From assembly GCF_014066305.1 (NCBI RefSeq), contig NW_023501036.1, positions 259,501-323,500 on the forward strand: a stretch of 64,000 bases of DNA. Reading direction: 5' to 3'. Position numbers and translations under genes: made by a program. The notes beneath the pieces were generated by a model, which ran no database searches, was not told where the DNA came from, and saw only the letters and a program-made list of their open reading frames with translations. Position 1 is the stretch's first letter, and each line of letters starts with the position of its first letter. Shown piece by piece: positions 11,650 through 24,584 of this stretch. Source of the stretch: Letharia columbiana. Its lineage: Eukaryota; Ascomycota; Lecanoromycetes; Lecanorales; Parmeliaceae.

Positions 11650-12640
11650 TAAATAAGAGAAGAATCTATAATAGACGAATACGAAGAATACTACGAAGAA
11701 TATTATAAAGATAGTTATTAGTAGTAGTAATATAATAGATTTACTCTTTATAATCTTATATTAATTTACTTAGCTAGTATAAGAGAAGTTACTATAGTAG
11801 ACGAATACGAAGAATACTATAAAGAAATTAAGCGATAATAAGATCTTTAGTATTAAGAATACGGCTTAGCTCTTTAAGATTCTACGTTATATACTCTCTA
11901 CGATTCTATATTAAATTATTACTTAGTAAGCGAAGAATATTATTATAACTTAATTATTTTATATTAAATTATTACTTAGTAAGCGAAGAATATTACTATA
12001 ACTTAATCTATTATCTCTACTATATTAAAAAGTAAGAGAAGAAATTATAATAGATAAATATAAAGAATACTACGAAGAAATTAAGCGATAATAAGATTAC
12101 TATCATTAAGAATACGACTTAGCTCTTTAAGATTCTATATTATATTAGTTATTTACTTAGTTATATTACTTTAGCTAATTACTTAATCTAATATCTCTAT
12201 AAAAAAGAAGTAAAAGAAGAAACTATAATAGATAAATAGCGAAGAATACTATAAAGAAATTAAGAAATAATAATAAAATTATTATTATTAAGAATACGAC
12301 TTAGCTCTTTAAGATTCTATATTATATACTCTTTATAATTTTATATTAAATTATTATTTAATAAGCGAAGAATATTACTATAACTTAATTTATTATCTCT
12401 ACTATATTAAAAAGTAAGAGAAGAAACTATAATAGATAAATATAAAGAATACTATAAAGAATACTACGAAGAAATTAAGCGATAATAAAATTATTATTAT
12501 TAAGAATACGACTTAGCTCTTTAAGATCTTACGTTATATACTCTCTATAATTTTATATTAAATTATTACTTAATAAGCGAAGAATATTATTATAATTTAA
12601 TTTATTATTTCTATTATATTAATATAGTATATTACTATAA
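11650..12640. repeat. Irregular tandem array in R copy 1
   Basis: Units begin agagaagaa(a/t)ctataatag near 11656, 11782, 12035, 12213 and 12416. They contain aagaatacgacttagctctttaagat and ttattacttagtaagcgaagaat segments. Spacing varies from about 125 to 250 bases because sub-blocks are gained or lost. The un-mutated version is seen in R copy 4. Confidence 0.75.
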
Positions 12641-13168
12641 TAACGTTATAAGAGAAGAATTTACTACGATAATTATAGTTAATTAGATCTCTATAGAAGA
12701 AATATCGAATAATATATATTTAAATAAATTAAAATTATTCGATATCTTACTCTAATAGCTATTTTATTATTCGAAAGATTTTACTACGATAGAAGATAAT
12801 ATAGAATTTATATTACTAATTAATATATTATCTTTATTTCTTTTTAATATTTTAATACTTCTTATTATAAGAATATAGTCTTTCTCTATTTTTTATAAAT
12901 AATTATTATAAATTAATTCTTTATACTTAATATATCTTTCTAATTAAATCTTAGCGCGTCTCTCTTTATATATATATATTTATATATTATATAGATTAAA
13001 TTAATTTTATAATAGTAAAAGTAGATTAAAAATGTATAGTAAGCGATTAGAGTTTAATTTAACTTAGAGCTAAAACTAAAATTTTATTTAACTTAGAAAA
13101 ATTAACTTTATTTAACTTAGAAAATAAAAAATCTAACTTTATAAATTTAATTTATAGGTCTTTACTTA

Positions 13169-13598
13169 TCTTTATATTCTTTAATATATAAACTATAAAT
13201 TATCTTAATATAGAAAATCTTAATACGATATCGTATATTTATATTAGATCTTAATCTTACTAAAAACTTTCAGCGTTTATATTTTTATTATAAATTTTAT
13301 TATTTTTATTATTAGATTTAATTTAGATAGAATCTTTTTAATATTAATTAATTAATTATTTTAAATAGCTAGTCTATCTTTCTTAAATAAAAAATATATC
13401 TTAAGAATATAGTTTCGAGTCTAATTACTCTTCTTATAAGCGTACTCGAGCGTATTAACTATTCGATATATATAAAGAAAATTCTTAAAAGCTATCTTTA
13501 TTCGTAGCTATATTACTACTAAGCTTATAGTCTTTTTTATTTCTATATAAAAGTTTATATAATAATATAATATAATTTAAAAGTATATTTTTTAGCTC

Positions 13599-13600
<2 letters not shown>
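13169..13600. other. AT-rich RIP-mutated sequence, nothing assignable
   Basis: This lies between R copy 1 and the poly(T) tract. No repeat edge or protein motif was recognised. Confidence 0.4.
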
Positions 13601-13633
<33 letters not shown>

Positions 13634-13706
13634 TTTTTTTTTTTTTTTTTTTATTTTTTATTTTTTTTTTTATTTTAGTAAAAAAAAATTATTTTTTTTT
13701 TTTTTA
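13601..13706 (-). repeat. Poly(T) tract, the poly(A) tail of the minus-strand LINE
   Basis: About 105 bases of nearly pure T with a few A, directly 3-prime (minus strand) of the RNase H relic. This is where a LINE tail is expected. RIP does not alter A/T runs, so it is preserved. Confidence 0.7.
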
Positions 13707-13899
13707 TTACGATATCTATTTTATAAGCTTATCTATTATTTTATTATTTAGAATATCTTTATAAATAACGATTTAACGTAAAATAATTAATATATTTCTC
13801 TCTCTTAATTTAATTAACTTTTATATAATTCTCTTAAAAATATATTATCTTAATTATCTTTATAAGTTCGCTATTAATTATATTACTATTTAATTATTA

Positions 13900-14110
13900 A
13901 TTTAAATAATAAGTATTAAAGATATAATACTTATAGCGATCTCGTAGATTATATTAATTTCTTCGAATTTCCTAAAGTAAATAATATAATATTCGCTATT
14001 ATCGAGATATTATATTTAAATTTTATTTATTTAGAAAGCGTAAATCGATATATCTATTTTATTATTAATATTATTATTATCGATATATATATATAGAGAG
14101 CTATAATCTA
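13900..14110 (-). pseudogene. LINE RNase H relic
   Basis: On the minus strand at about 14090-14038 the frame reads Tyr-Ile-Asp-Asn-Asn-Asn-Ile...Ile-Ser-Ile-Tyr-Ala. This is the position of the TDGSG...GAS catalytic motif of LINE RNase H domains, with Gly and Ser codons changed by RIP. A LGNSKE-like block follows near 13965. The domain is cut off from its RT by the 13.7 kb LTR insertion. Confidence 0.6.
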
Positions 14111-14213
14111 TATTTATAATCTTATTATATTCTTTAATAATCTCTTTTTTATTTTTATATATTTTAATATTTAGTAATTTTTATTATAAGAGCGTAATAT
14201 AGAGAATACGTCT

Positions 14214-14396
14214 TATTACGAGTATATTCTATATTCTTAATATATTACTTAGCTCTCTTATTTATTCGAGTCTAGCGTATTCTAATAAAGATATTTATCT
14301 ATTATTTAATATCTCTCTTCTATCTATATAATTCGATATTTTAATTATCTTATTTAAAATACCTATATTAATATTATATTTATATCGATTCTAATA
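14214..14396 (+). repeat. 5-prime LTR of outer chromovirus
   Basis: Aligns end to end with 27759-27941; the differences are nearly all C/T and G/A. Its start (TGTTAC/TGAGCGTATTC...) resembles the LTR of the elements at 32796 and 33710 read on the minus strand. Confidence 0.85.
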
Positions 14397-15499
14397 TTAA
14401 AACTAAGATTAACTTACTTATTTTATTCGTATTAGCGAACGAATTTAAAGAAACGCGCTAATAGAGACTTTAGTAAGAAATTAAGTTAAGCTATTATATT
14501 TTTTAAATAAGTCTACTAGATAGATAAATTAATTTTAAAGAATTTAAATAAAATAGCGAAACGATCTTAGTAAATAGTAGTTAAGAGATAAATAAGATAT
14601 TAAATTATTTATATAGCTAGCGAATCGAAAGAAATAGCTAATATTATCTTATATTTTTATATTTAAAATATATACCCGTAGTATTACTTATAACTTTATA
14701 TATTATAACGTCTAGAGTTTTAACGAAGTTCTAATTAAATAAAAAACGATCGAGTTATAACTAATTTAAGATATTCTTCTTCGAAACTTTTTTATATATA
14801 ACTTCTTTATAAGATAAAGAACCCCCTAGACGGAGTAAATACACTTGAAAGACTACTATTTAAAGTACTTATAATCTTCTTAACGTCTTAAATAATTAAG
14901 AAATAAGTATATTAAATCTCTATAAAGAAATAATCTTATTTTAAACTTTATAGTAAATTTTTTTTATTTTTAATATTAAATAATTTCGATATATTTTAAA
15001 AAGGCTTTATTATTTTCTAGTATATCTAATATCTCTAATATCTATTCTTTTAAAGTATTTAAACTTCTCTTTACTTTATTTTAAATCTTTCTTTCTTCTT
15101 TTTTATAATAAAGTTTAATATCGAAAGAATAAATTAAATTAAGATCTTATTAGAGTAAATTAAGTTTTAACGAGTATTAATTCTATTAGATAATATCTCT
15201 AACGAGATAAACTTAATAAATACGTTTTAAAATATCGCTAATAATCTATAACTATAATATTAAACTAAGTATTAATTCGATAAATTTATAATTATATTAA
15301 ATAAAATTCGTTAGAAGAAAGATAATTTTTAAAAGATTATTACTCGATATTATATTATTATAATAAAAAAGAATCTAGCTATAAACGATATCTATTAAAT
15401 CTATAGAATAATCGAGAAAATAAATTAACTAGTTTAAGACTTTTAGAAGAATATAATTTCTTTATAGCGAAAAGTTAATAGTCTTAATATATAGTTAAT

Positions 15500-15963
15500 A
15501 AAAGATTTATAATTATTCTTAATCGAGGAGAAACGCACGCCTAGATATTTAAAAGAGAAATTAATTAAGATCTTAAATCTATCTTTATTTATTAACGATA
15601 GCGATCTTATTTAAGACGACTAATTCTTTAAAATAAAATAGAAATTTAAGATTAATAGCGATTATTATCTTATTAAAGACTTTAAAATAATTTACGTAGT
15701 TTTATAACTCGACGATAAGACTATATAATATATAATATATAGAAGACTTCGAAATTCTATTAATTTATATTAATTTTTTATTAAGATTATAAACGAGTTA
15801 ATTAATATTTATAAGAATTTAAATCGACGTAGTAATATATAGTATAATATATATACTTTATAATAAGAGACTCGACTCTTTATCGACTTCTATTTAGACT
15901 TTATTCGATTAGATATTATTTTTAATATTAAGAAAACTCTTATATTAGAGAATTATCTTCTTA
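15500..15963 (+). pseudogene. gag relic of outer chromovirus
   Basis: Plus-strand translation of about 15780-15963 gives a gag-like helix pattern (…TRLFIDFYLDFIRL…LENYLL). It corresponds to the Q-x2-F-x2-F-x2-F-x2-L segment of Ty3 capsid proteins, with TAG/TAA for Gln. The frame ends at the insertion point of the inner chromovirus. Confidence 0.5.
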
Positions 15964-15968
15964 AGAAA

Positions 15969-16228
15969 TATTAGATCTAATACGTCATAGGCCTTAGCGC
16001 TACTTACGCTAAGGCGCCGACATCGTATATTCTACATTAGAGTCCCTTTTAGAATCTAGTTTCAATAATATATCTTATATATCTAGAGACTTGACGAATA
16101 TAGGTCTACTTTATATACTTCGAAGTTTTAATATTTTTTAGAGATTAGTTCTATTATTAAATATACTATTAAATTCTATAACGATACTATATCTTTTATA
16201 GTCTATATTTACTAGCTAATCGCTAATA
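15969..16228 (+). repeat. 5-prime LTR of inner chromovirus
   Basis: Direct repeat of 22812-23073; begins TATTA (former TGTTA) and ends CTAATA. Confidence 0.8.
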
Positions 16229-16589
16229 AACTACGCCTTTATAATTCTAATCTCTCTATCTTTTAAAGAAAAAGGCTTATTATTATTATAATATCGAGTT
16301 TATCTCTAAATCGTATAATAAAAAATAAAGATAATATTAAGAGCCGCTATAGCGTCGATAATAAATTCGAGAATTTCTTATTAATAAAAGATTTTACTAT
16401 AAAATAACGTCTTATAGTCGCTAAGGCCGAAAATCGTCGCTTAAAATAAGAATATAAATTAGCTATATTAAAGGTTTATAATCGCGAGCTTTATAATATT
16501 AACTCGCCATTTATAATTAGCGAAAGTCTATCTACGCTAATTACTATCGCGTCTCTAGCGAATATATTAATTAAAATAAAAATACTTTA

Positions 16590-17330
16590 CTCTAAAAGAA
16601 TATATTCTTATAAGAATATTAATAAAGAAGAGTATTTACGCTAGTTTCGCGAAGTCGAAATTAAGTTTCTTATAAGTTCTAAGTATTTTATTATTAATTA
16701 ATTAAGAATTATTTATTATATATAATTCTTAGAAGATAATCTTAATACTTAATAATATAAATACTATTAAATCTATAATTTAAAGAATATAACTTTTAAA
16801 TTTTTTAAATAGTTTCTACTTAATTTAATAGCGGATTTAATAAATTATTATCTTCTTATATATGAAAAGTAAAAGAAGATTAAATAACACTTCGATTAGA
16901 AGATATCTATTTTTAAAATTTATTTAAAGAAGCTAGAGATCTATATAATTCTATTTTCTAAGAAGTATTAAGCTAATTTCTTCTTAACTAAGCTTAAATT
17001 AGAGCTTAAGAATAAGATCTTAAGTATTAATAATATATCGAAATAACGAAAAGAAATTCTTATTTAGATTATTATATAGAAAAAGATTTTAAAACGCGTA
17101 CGCTTTAACGGCGGTTTCTATTTAAAATCTTCGAGAGGATTTATTAAGAATAAGCTTTTAAAGAATTAAATTTCGAAGCCTAAATCGACTTTAAATGGCG
17201 GCGCTTATGTAGCGCGTACTTAAGATAATAGCGTAAAGCGTAAAATCAAATTTTTTAATTCTAATTATAAGAAGAATAATTATTTCTATTATAGAAAATA
17301 GGGTTATTAGATATCTAAGTATTTAAATCT
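16590..17330 (+). pseudogene. gag relic with CCHC zinc knuckle
   Basis: Codons at 17281-17322 keep the spacing C-x2-C-x4-H-x4-C, with every Cys and the His now read as Tyr (TGY or CAY to TAY) and Gln and Trp as TAG. This is the nucleic-acid-binding knuckle at the gag C-terminus. Its frame is offset by one from the downstream pol frame, consistent either with a gag-pol frameshift or with a single indel. Confidence 0.75.
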
Positions 17331-17449
17331 CGATAAATCGTCTATAGTTTATATCGACGTAGTATTAATAAAAAAAGATTTAACCTTATAATCGCCTTAG
17401 AAGCGAGATAAAAATAATAATTAATAGAGATAATTTCTTCTATTTTTAT

Positions 17450-20400
17450 AAAGGAGTAAATAAAGCTTTAGAGTAAATAGAGATAACTTATTACTTTACT
17501 CGATACTAAAGCGTATATTAATTTAATTTTATAAAAGTTCGTAATTTAATAAGACTTAAAATTTTATAACGCTATTTTATTATAATCGAAAGTGCTAAGT
17601 AATTAAAGTATATATTATTATAACGCGTATTAGCTAGATTATTAATTAGTAAATAGTTAAAGTTAAAGTAAAAAGTATAATATACTCTTCTATATTATTA
17701 ATTAAAAAGATCTTAATATTATATTAAATATATTTAAGCTAAGTTAATTATAAGTACTATTAAATCTAGCGATAGAGTAATAGCGATTTAAAATTAACGC
17801 TAATAAATTATAGATTAAAGAACTAGTTAAATTTACTTAAACTATTAAATAAAAGCTAAATATATTTATAATTATATACGCTGCGATAGCGCGTAGCGAA
17901 TTAAAAAATAAGCGTAATTTAAAGCTTTCTTAGAAGTTACTAGAGTTTAATAACGTTTTTTCTAATAAAAAAATAAGAATCTTATCTACGCTTAAGTAGA
18001 GAGATTATATTATTAAGATTAAGAGTAATAAGAAGCTATTATATAGTTTTTTATATAATTTATTTTAAACGAAGTTAGCGAAGCTATAGCGCTATCTAGA
18101 AAATTTTCTTTAAAAAAATTAGATTTATTATTTAACTTTCTTAGTCGAAGTATTAATTCTTTTTATTTCTAAAAAGAATAAAGGATTTTATTTTTACGTT
18201 AATTATTAAGGCTTAAATATAATAACTATTAAAAATCGATATTCGCTATCTCTAATTATTAAGACTCTAAATCGCTTATATAACGTTAAAGTCTTTATAA
18301 AGCTAGATCTTAAAAATATCTATTATTAAATTCGAATTAAAGAAGATAAGTAGAAAATAGCGTTTCGTAATCGCTACGGCTACTTCGAATATTTAGTTAT
18401 ACCTTTTAAACTCGCTAATATATTAATAACTTTTTAAGCGTATATTAATAGAGCCTTTACGAGTTTAATAAATATAATATATATAATATATTTAAATAAT
18501 ATTTTAATTTATAATACTAATTTAGCGAAGTATTAACGATATATTAAATAAGTATTTAAGCGTTTACGCTAGTTCTAACTATACGCTAAATTTAAAAAGT
18601 ATTAATTCTATATTAAGCGGGTTAAGTTTCTAGAATTTATTATATCTATCGAAGATATTATAATAGATTAAAAATATATCGCTATTATTAAGAAGTGGCT
18701 AAAACTAAAAAGTTATCAAAATATATAAGTCTTTTTAGACTTTATTAATTTCTATCGATAATTTATCTATAGCTATTTTAATATAATAACATTACTTATT
18801 AACTTACTTAAAGAGAGTAAGAATAATAAGAAATCTAGATTATTAGAGTAAATAGATAATATAAAGCTAGCGTTTTAATAGCTCTGAAGCACTTTTATAA
18901 TCGCGTTATTTCTACATTATTACGATTTAAATTTAAAGCTATATCTTAAGATTAACGCTTTTAACTTCGATATAAGAGCTATACTTTTATAATTAAATAA
19001 AAATAACTATTAGCGATTAATAGTATTCTAATCTAGAAAAATAATTCCTACAAAGTAAAACTATAAGATCTATAACTAAGAGTTACTCGTTATTATAGCA
19101 TTTATAAAATAATAATATTACTATCTAAAAGATAGTATATTTTATATTAAAATTCTAACGAATTATAATAATCTTAAGAGCTTTATAAAATAAAAGAAAT
19201 TAAACTTTAGATAAGTCTATTAAGCGCTAAAGTTAGCTATTTATAATTTTAAGATTTTTCATTAAATAAATAAACTAAACTCTATTTACTTACTATCGCG
19301 ATATCTTAACTATAAAAGAACTTCGCTATTAAATATTAAACTTTTATTAATATTATAGAATAAATTTACACTTTAGATTAATAGCGAGTAATCGTAAAGA
19401 GATAAGAAGGTTATAGCGGCGATAGCGCTTATATTTCGTATTACTAATATCTAAATAATTATTTCTAGAAGAGAGTCTAAGATCGTATAAGAGATTACTT
19501 ATAACGTATTTTAAAGATTAATAAAAATATTAATTTAAGATTTATAAGCTTATAATAATTAGATAAGCTCTTTTCGAATTAATATTAATAAATTAGCGAT
19601 TAAGCGTCGCGTATATAATTAAATATAGATTTTAAACTTCGAGAGATTATTAAGATATAATAATCGCCTTTATATCTTTAGAGATAAGATCTTAAAGAAA
19701 GAGCTTATTAGTAAATACTATAATAATTTATTATTAAAATACTTTAACGCTATAAAGATATATAAGCTATTTACTTATAAATATTATTAAAATAAAAGTT
19801 TAAAGTAAATTATCGATTATATTAAGATATATAATATTTATTAGTAAATTAAAGCTTCGTAATATCGCCTATATAGCGAGTTAAGCTTACTTCTTATCGC
19901 TATTAAATTATAAAAGAAAATTTCTATAGACTTTATTATTAACTTATTAGCGAGTAAGTATAAGAGTATTATCTACGATACTATTCTAGTTATAATAAAT
20001 TAATTTATAAAAATAATAAGATATATTTCTATATCTATTATAATCGATATTACTTAGCTAGTAAAAGTATTTTATTTCGAAATAGTATATTACTATAATA
20101 TATTAAATAATATTATTAATAATAAAAGCTCTATATTTACTAGTAGCTTCTAGTCTATTATTTACTTTTATTTTAAAATTAAGCGATATCTAAGTATTAT
20201 CTTTTACTCGCAAATCGATAAATAGACTAAGCGATAAAATTAGATATTAAAATACTTTTTATATATATTTACTAATAATAAGTAAAACGTTTAAGCGAAA
20301 TAACTATTAATAATAGAGTTCGCTTATATAAATAATTAATATTCCTTTATCGAAATAATATCGTTCTTTCTAATATATAGATATTATTCTAAAATCTATT

Positions 20401-21070
20401 AGAAGATTAAGAATAACTTTATCGAGAAGAAGATATTCGCTATAAATAATAGAATAAAGAAGTTATAAGTATTAAGAAATAAGATAGTAGAGTATCTTCG
20501 CAGCGCTGTTACGGCTTAGTTTAAGTACTATAATAAAACGTATTAATCTTAAAGCTATAAGATAAGCGATTTAATAATATTAGCGACTAAGAATCTAAAG
20601 TAGAAATATCTAAATAAGAAGTTATCTTATAAATTTATAAGATTATTTTAAATTATAAATAAGATAAGAGCGTAGATATATTATCTACTTCTACTCTTAA
20701 TATATAAAATTTATAATATCTTTTATATATCGTTATTTAAGTCTTATTATCTTCGCGATTATAATAACGTAATAAAAGTCTTTATATAAACTCTCGATCT
20801 TATTAATAATAATAAGCTTTAGAAGATTAAAGAAATTATTAATAAGATTAAGTATAAGAAAGGCGTTTAATATAAAATTAAATAAACTAGTTAGAGCGAA
20901 GAGTATAATTAATAATTATTAGATAACGAACTTATTAATACTAGCGAGCTAATTTAAGTCTATAAGTAAATAAATAGTAAGCGAAAGTATTAAATAATAA
21001 ATAATAAGTCTCTTATTATTAAAGAGCTCGATTAATTATATAAATTAATAGCGAGTAAGTAAAGGCGATA
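17450..21070 (+). pseudogene. pol relic: protease, RT, RNase H, integrase, chromodomain in one frame
   Basis: All landmarks fall in the same frame, so there are substitutions but no net indel over 3.4 kb. Protease: LLDT(K)A at about 17496-17513. RT: a block from about 18150, with the YLDD box reading Tyr-Leu-Asn-Asn at 18489-18500. RNase H: the TDAS-type motif at 18945-18975. Integrase: C-x2-C of the HHCC finger at 19830 and 19839, and the first core Asp at 19929. Chromodomain: about 20823-20970, with a V-Y-K-I-K-(W)-T-(G/S)-(W)-S-E-E pattern. Internal stops are TAA/TAG at expected Gln/Trp codons. The chromodomain would have targeted integration to heterochromatin. Confidence 0.85.
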
Positions 21071-22811
21071 AAATAAGATATAATTATCGACTAGATTAGA
21101 TATATTTCTAGATAATACTTATATTACGCGTATATTCCTCTATATTTACTACTATTAAGATATAGATTAATAAAATAATTATATTATTTAGTTATCTATT
21201 AAACTCTACTATAGAGAGAGTTTATTATATTAGAATATATACTATTAATATAGATATATTTTTATTTAAGATAGCTATTAAAGAATTATCTAGAAATCTT
21301 ACGTTAGCGCTACTACTAAAAAAAAGTCGTTATTTAAATATTCTTTACTATCTTAATATTAAAGATTAAGTTAAATTTATTAATCTAATTCTTTAATAAG
21401 AAGATAATTAAAGTATAATCTTTAAGTTAATATTCGTCGACATTCGTCGTATATTAATAAAGGCTCTTAAGCTTTTTTTTAGTAACTTATTTATTCTCTT
21501 TAATTTCTTTATACGCTTATATATTATTATAAGCTAGCTTTAGAGATCTATAATTATAATAAAGGCGGCCGAAGTCGTCGCTATTATATATCTCTATAAT
21601 TTATATTATTAAGTAATCTTTTTATTAAGCTTAATTTATTAATAAGATAGCTTTTAAGATTATCTAGCGCGACGATAGCGCTATATTAATTTTCTTATTT
21701 ATATTTAAAGATATAAAGAGATTTTAATATAGCGGCTAATATCGCGCCTTTTAATCTTATAGTTATTATAAAAAGAAGACTTATCTTAAATATATAAATT
21801 ATCGCCTCGATAAAAGTAAGTTCTATATAATAAATTAGATATTAGAACTTATTAATAATTACGTATACGAAGCGATAGTAATAAGAATAGTTAAGAGTTA
21901 ATAATTACATTTATAAAGCGACTATATACTTACTATTAAAGTTATTATTATTATTAAAAAAGAGTACTATAAAATTATTAATCTATATATTAACGTAATT
22001 AATAATAATAAGATATTTATAATAAAGAGAAGTAGACTACTAATATAATAAGATATACTATATTTATATTAATATTAATATCGACGTTATAGCGCTAAAA
22101 TAAGTACTTATAAAAGAGATATTAAGAGTTATAAAGAATAAAAATAAATAATTCGAAAGAAGTTTTTATATTCTCTATTATAGCGCTATTATTAATAGAT
22201 AGTACTTAATAATATAAATAATAGCGACGCGATAATATTTTACTACTACCTATTAAACCGCGTCGCCTAGCTATTATTATTATTTCTACTATTATTAATT
22301 AATAATCGAAAGCGTTATCGCGGACGCGTCGCTCCACCAATTACTCCCTTCGAATCTCTATAATAAAGATTATTACTACGCTACTTCGCTATAAATGTAA
22401 TACGCTATAGAAACGACGTTATCTATAAAGAAACTCTTCTCCCTTCTTTTATTTATTAGATTTTCGAGGTTTTATTATAAATTTCTAAATCTAATATTAT
22501 TCGCTATAGAGATTATTAACTAGCGCTATAAAAACGCTAATACTAAGCGCGTTAACTTATTATAAATTATTATTAATTAATATTATAGAAGCGATATTAT
22601 TCTCGAAGATAGTATTAATATTATTATATAATATATTAATAACGCGCCTACGGCGCGTAATAATTAATTTTATCGTATTATTAAAACGACGTTATAACTT
22701 TAATAGATCGACTCTTTTCTCTTATTTCCCTACTAGAATTTAAAGATTTTTTAATAAATATTTTATTTTTACTTAGATATCTAAGAATTAGAGTCTAAAA
22801 GAGAAGATAAT
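21071..22811 (+). other. 3-prime untranslated region of inner chromovirus
   Basis: About 1.7 kb between the chromodomain and the right LTR with no protein motif recognised. A small GC-richer patch (about 22305-22400) keeps several CA dinucleotides. Confidence 0.45.
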
Positions 22812-23073
22812 TATTAAGTTTAATACGTTATAGGTCTTAGCGCTATTTACGTTAAGGCGTCGATATCGTATATATTATATTAGAGTTTCTTTTAGAATTC
22901 AATTTTAATAATATACTTTATATATCTAGAGGCTTAACGAATATAGGTCTACTTTATATACCTCGAAGTTTTAATATTTCTTAGAGATTAGTTCTACTAC
23001 TAAATATACTATTAAATTCTATAATAATACTACGTCTTTTATAGTCTATATCCGCTAGCTAATCGATAAAATA
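22812..23073 (+). repeat. 3-prime LTR of inner chromovirus
   Basis: Partner of 15969-16228, preceded by the polypurine tract. Confidence 0.8.
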
Positions 23074-23079
23074 AAGAAA

Positions 23080-23470
23080 ATTATTCTAGAGATTAACTCT
23101 TTTAATTATATTAATAAAGATATTCTTTCTTAATATAATAATAAGAAAATACTTTACTCGATAATCTTTTATAATAAAAACTTTACTTTAATTAAATATA
23201 ACTATTAGATCTATAATAAGAAGTTATTAGTTATTATTTACTATCTTAAATACTAACGTTCTAAATTAAAATATATTAATATCTTTATTAAGATCTTTAT
23301 AAATTATAAGAGCTTAATATACTTTATTTAAGAAAGAGATCTTAACTATCGCTAGGCCCGCTATTTAAATATATTATTAAAATTTAATATAAAGATTATT
23401 TATTAATTTAAATCTTAAAACGTTAAGGCGGATATACTTATACGAATAGCTAAATATAAATTAATTAATT
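23080..23470 (+). pseudogene. RNase H relic of outer chromovirus
   Basis: Translation shows the Ty3 RNase H middle and end (…ILYSIIFYNKNFTLIKYNY…IYNKKLLVII…LKY…), with HP and CNYEIYDKELLAI equivalents, then a K-A-D-(A/I)-L-(S/T)-R end (about 23425-23450). It starts immediately after the inner element, with no RT before it. Confidence 0.7.
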
Positions 23471-23699
23471 TCGAAAATAAATAATTACGCTAATAATATT
23501 AAATAATTCTTATCTCTAATCGATTAAAATTAAATAACAAAAATATCGATATATATATAATTAACGACTCGATTTATTATAAGATAATAGAGACTAATAA
23601 GAAAGACGACTATTATATAAAAATTCGTAACGCTATTACTAAAGATAAGAATAAGTTTTGAGAAATTACTCTTAATAAATACTTTATATAAGATAAAGT

Positions 23700-24578
23700 A
23701 CTTTATTATAAAAATCGTTTATAAATATTCGATAATATATATATCGACGTTATTTAAGAGATATATAATTAATTATTCTATAACTATCTCGAGATAATAT
23801 AAATTTATAAACTACTTAAAAGAAAATATTATTAGCGAGAAATAAGAATAATAATAACTATCTATATTTAGAATTATTATATTTATTAAAGAATTAAAAT
23901 ATCTTATAATTAAGAATATAATTTATTATAATCTCTATTAATCTTATAAAAACGATAATAAGATATATTAATTAACTTCGTTATAGATTTATCTATATTT
24001 AACGATTATAATACTATTTAAATAGCGATTAATTAATTTATTAAGAAATATTACTATATAATTTATTTCGATATTAATAAAAATATTACTATTAAGAAGA
24101 TAATTAACTTATTACTTAAAGAAGTATTTTATCTATATAATCTATCGACCTTAATAATATCGAATTAAGATTTCTAATTTATAGTTATTATATAAAAATT
24201 CTTTTATAAGCAATTAAATATTATAATTAAGCTATTAATAGCCTTTTATTTTAAAATTAATAAATAAATCGAGCGAGTAAATTAGAATATAAAGCGTTAT
24301 CTTTAAATATATTATAATTATATATAGAATAACTAGATAAGATAACTATCTATTATTAAGTTCGTCGATAATAATACTATTTTATTAATTATTAATATTC
24401 TATCTTTCTTTATAAATAAGAGATTTTATTTTTAAATAAGTTTTAGCTCGAATATTATTAACTATAAGATTATTTATAAATATCTTAATATTACTTAAAT
24501 AGAGAATATTATAAATTATATAAAATAGATTTTTAAGTATATTAAAAGTAATATAAATCGTACTTAGAAGACTATTAG
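23700..24578 (+). pseudogene. Integrase relic of outer chromovirus (first part)
   Basis: The core region around 23930-24420 shows an integrase-like DF(I)-(T)-(D)-LP start, an IDRL(T)K-like segment and the N(N/S)-x-H-x-(S/T)-T-x2-(S/T)-PF(F)-like end near 24360-24430. The reading continues to …KTISI at 24578, where R copy 2 interrupts it. Confidence 0.6.
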
Positions 24579-24584
24579 TATATA

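Larger units (their letters stand above)
10311..13168. mobile_element. Repeat family R, copy 1
   Basis: This is the first of four copies sharing a left end (tatataaaagaataagatag) and a right end (...tttactta). The order inside is conserved: a 0.5 kb left block; a block with ggccgtaagcgagctt...aacgcgtt (here expanded as 100-base tandem units); a 9-base attaattct microsatellite; a variable array of irregular repeats beginning agagaagaa...; a hairpin block; and a right block with acgtatagtaagcgattag. It is heavily RIP-mutated. No transposase is recognisable and the class is unknown. Confidence 0.65.
15969..23073 (+). mobile_element. Inner Ty3/Gypsy chromovirus, full-length, RIP-degraded
   Basis: LTRs of about 260 bases (15969-16228 and 22812-23073) share gcgctacttacgctaaggcg-type and cgaatataggtctacttta blocks. 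A purine tract (aaaagagaagataa, 22798-22811) abuts the right LTR. A candidate TSD agaaa lies at 15964-15968 and within 23074-23079, one base out of register with the LTR ends, so the right edge is uncertain by a few bases. Internal order is gag with zinc knuckle, protease, RT, RNase H, integrase, chromodomain, the canonical chromovirus order. It lies inside the outer chromovirus and is therefore younger, yet it is equally RIP-saturated. Confidence 0.85.

Noticed and set aside
10311..13168. Calling family R a PIF/Harbinger-like or Helitron element
   Set aside because: TTA occurs at both ends of every copy, but it may belong to the element in such AT-rich DNA. No matching inverted termini, transposase or Rep/helicase motif is visible.
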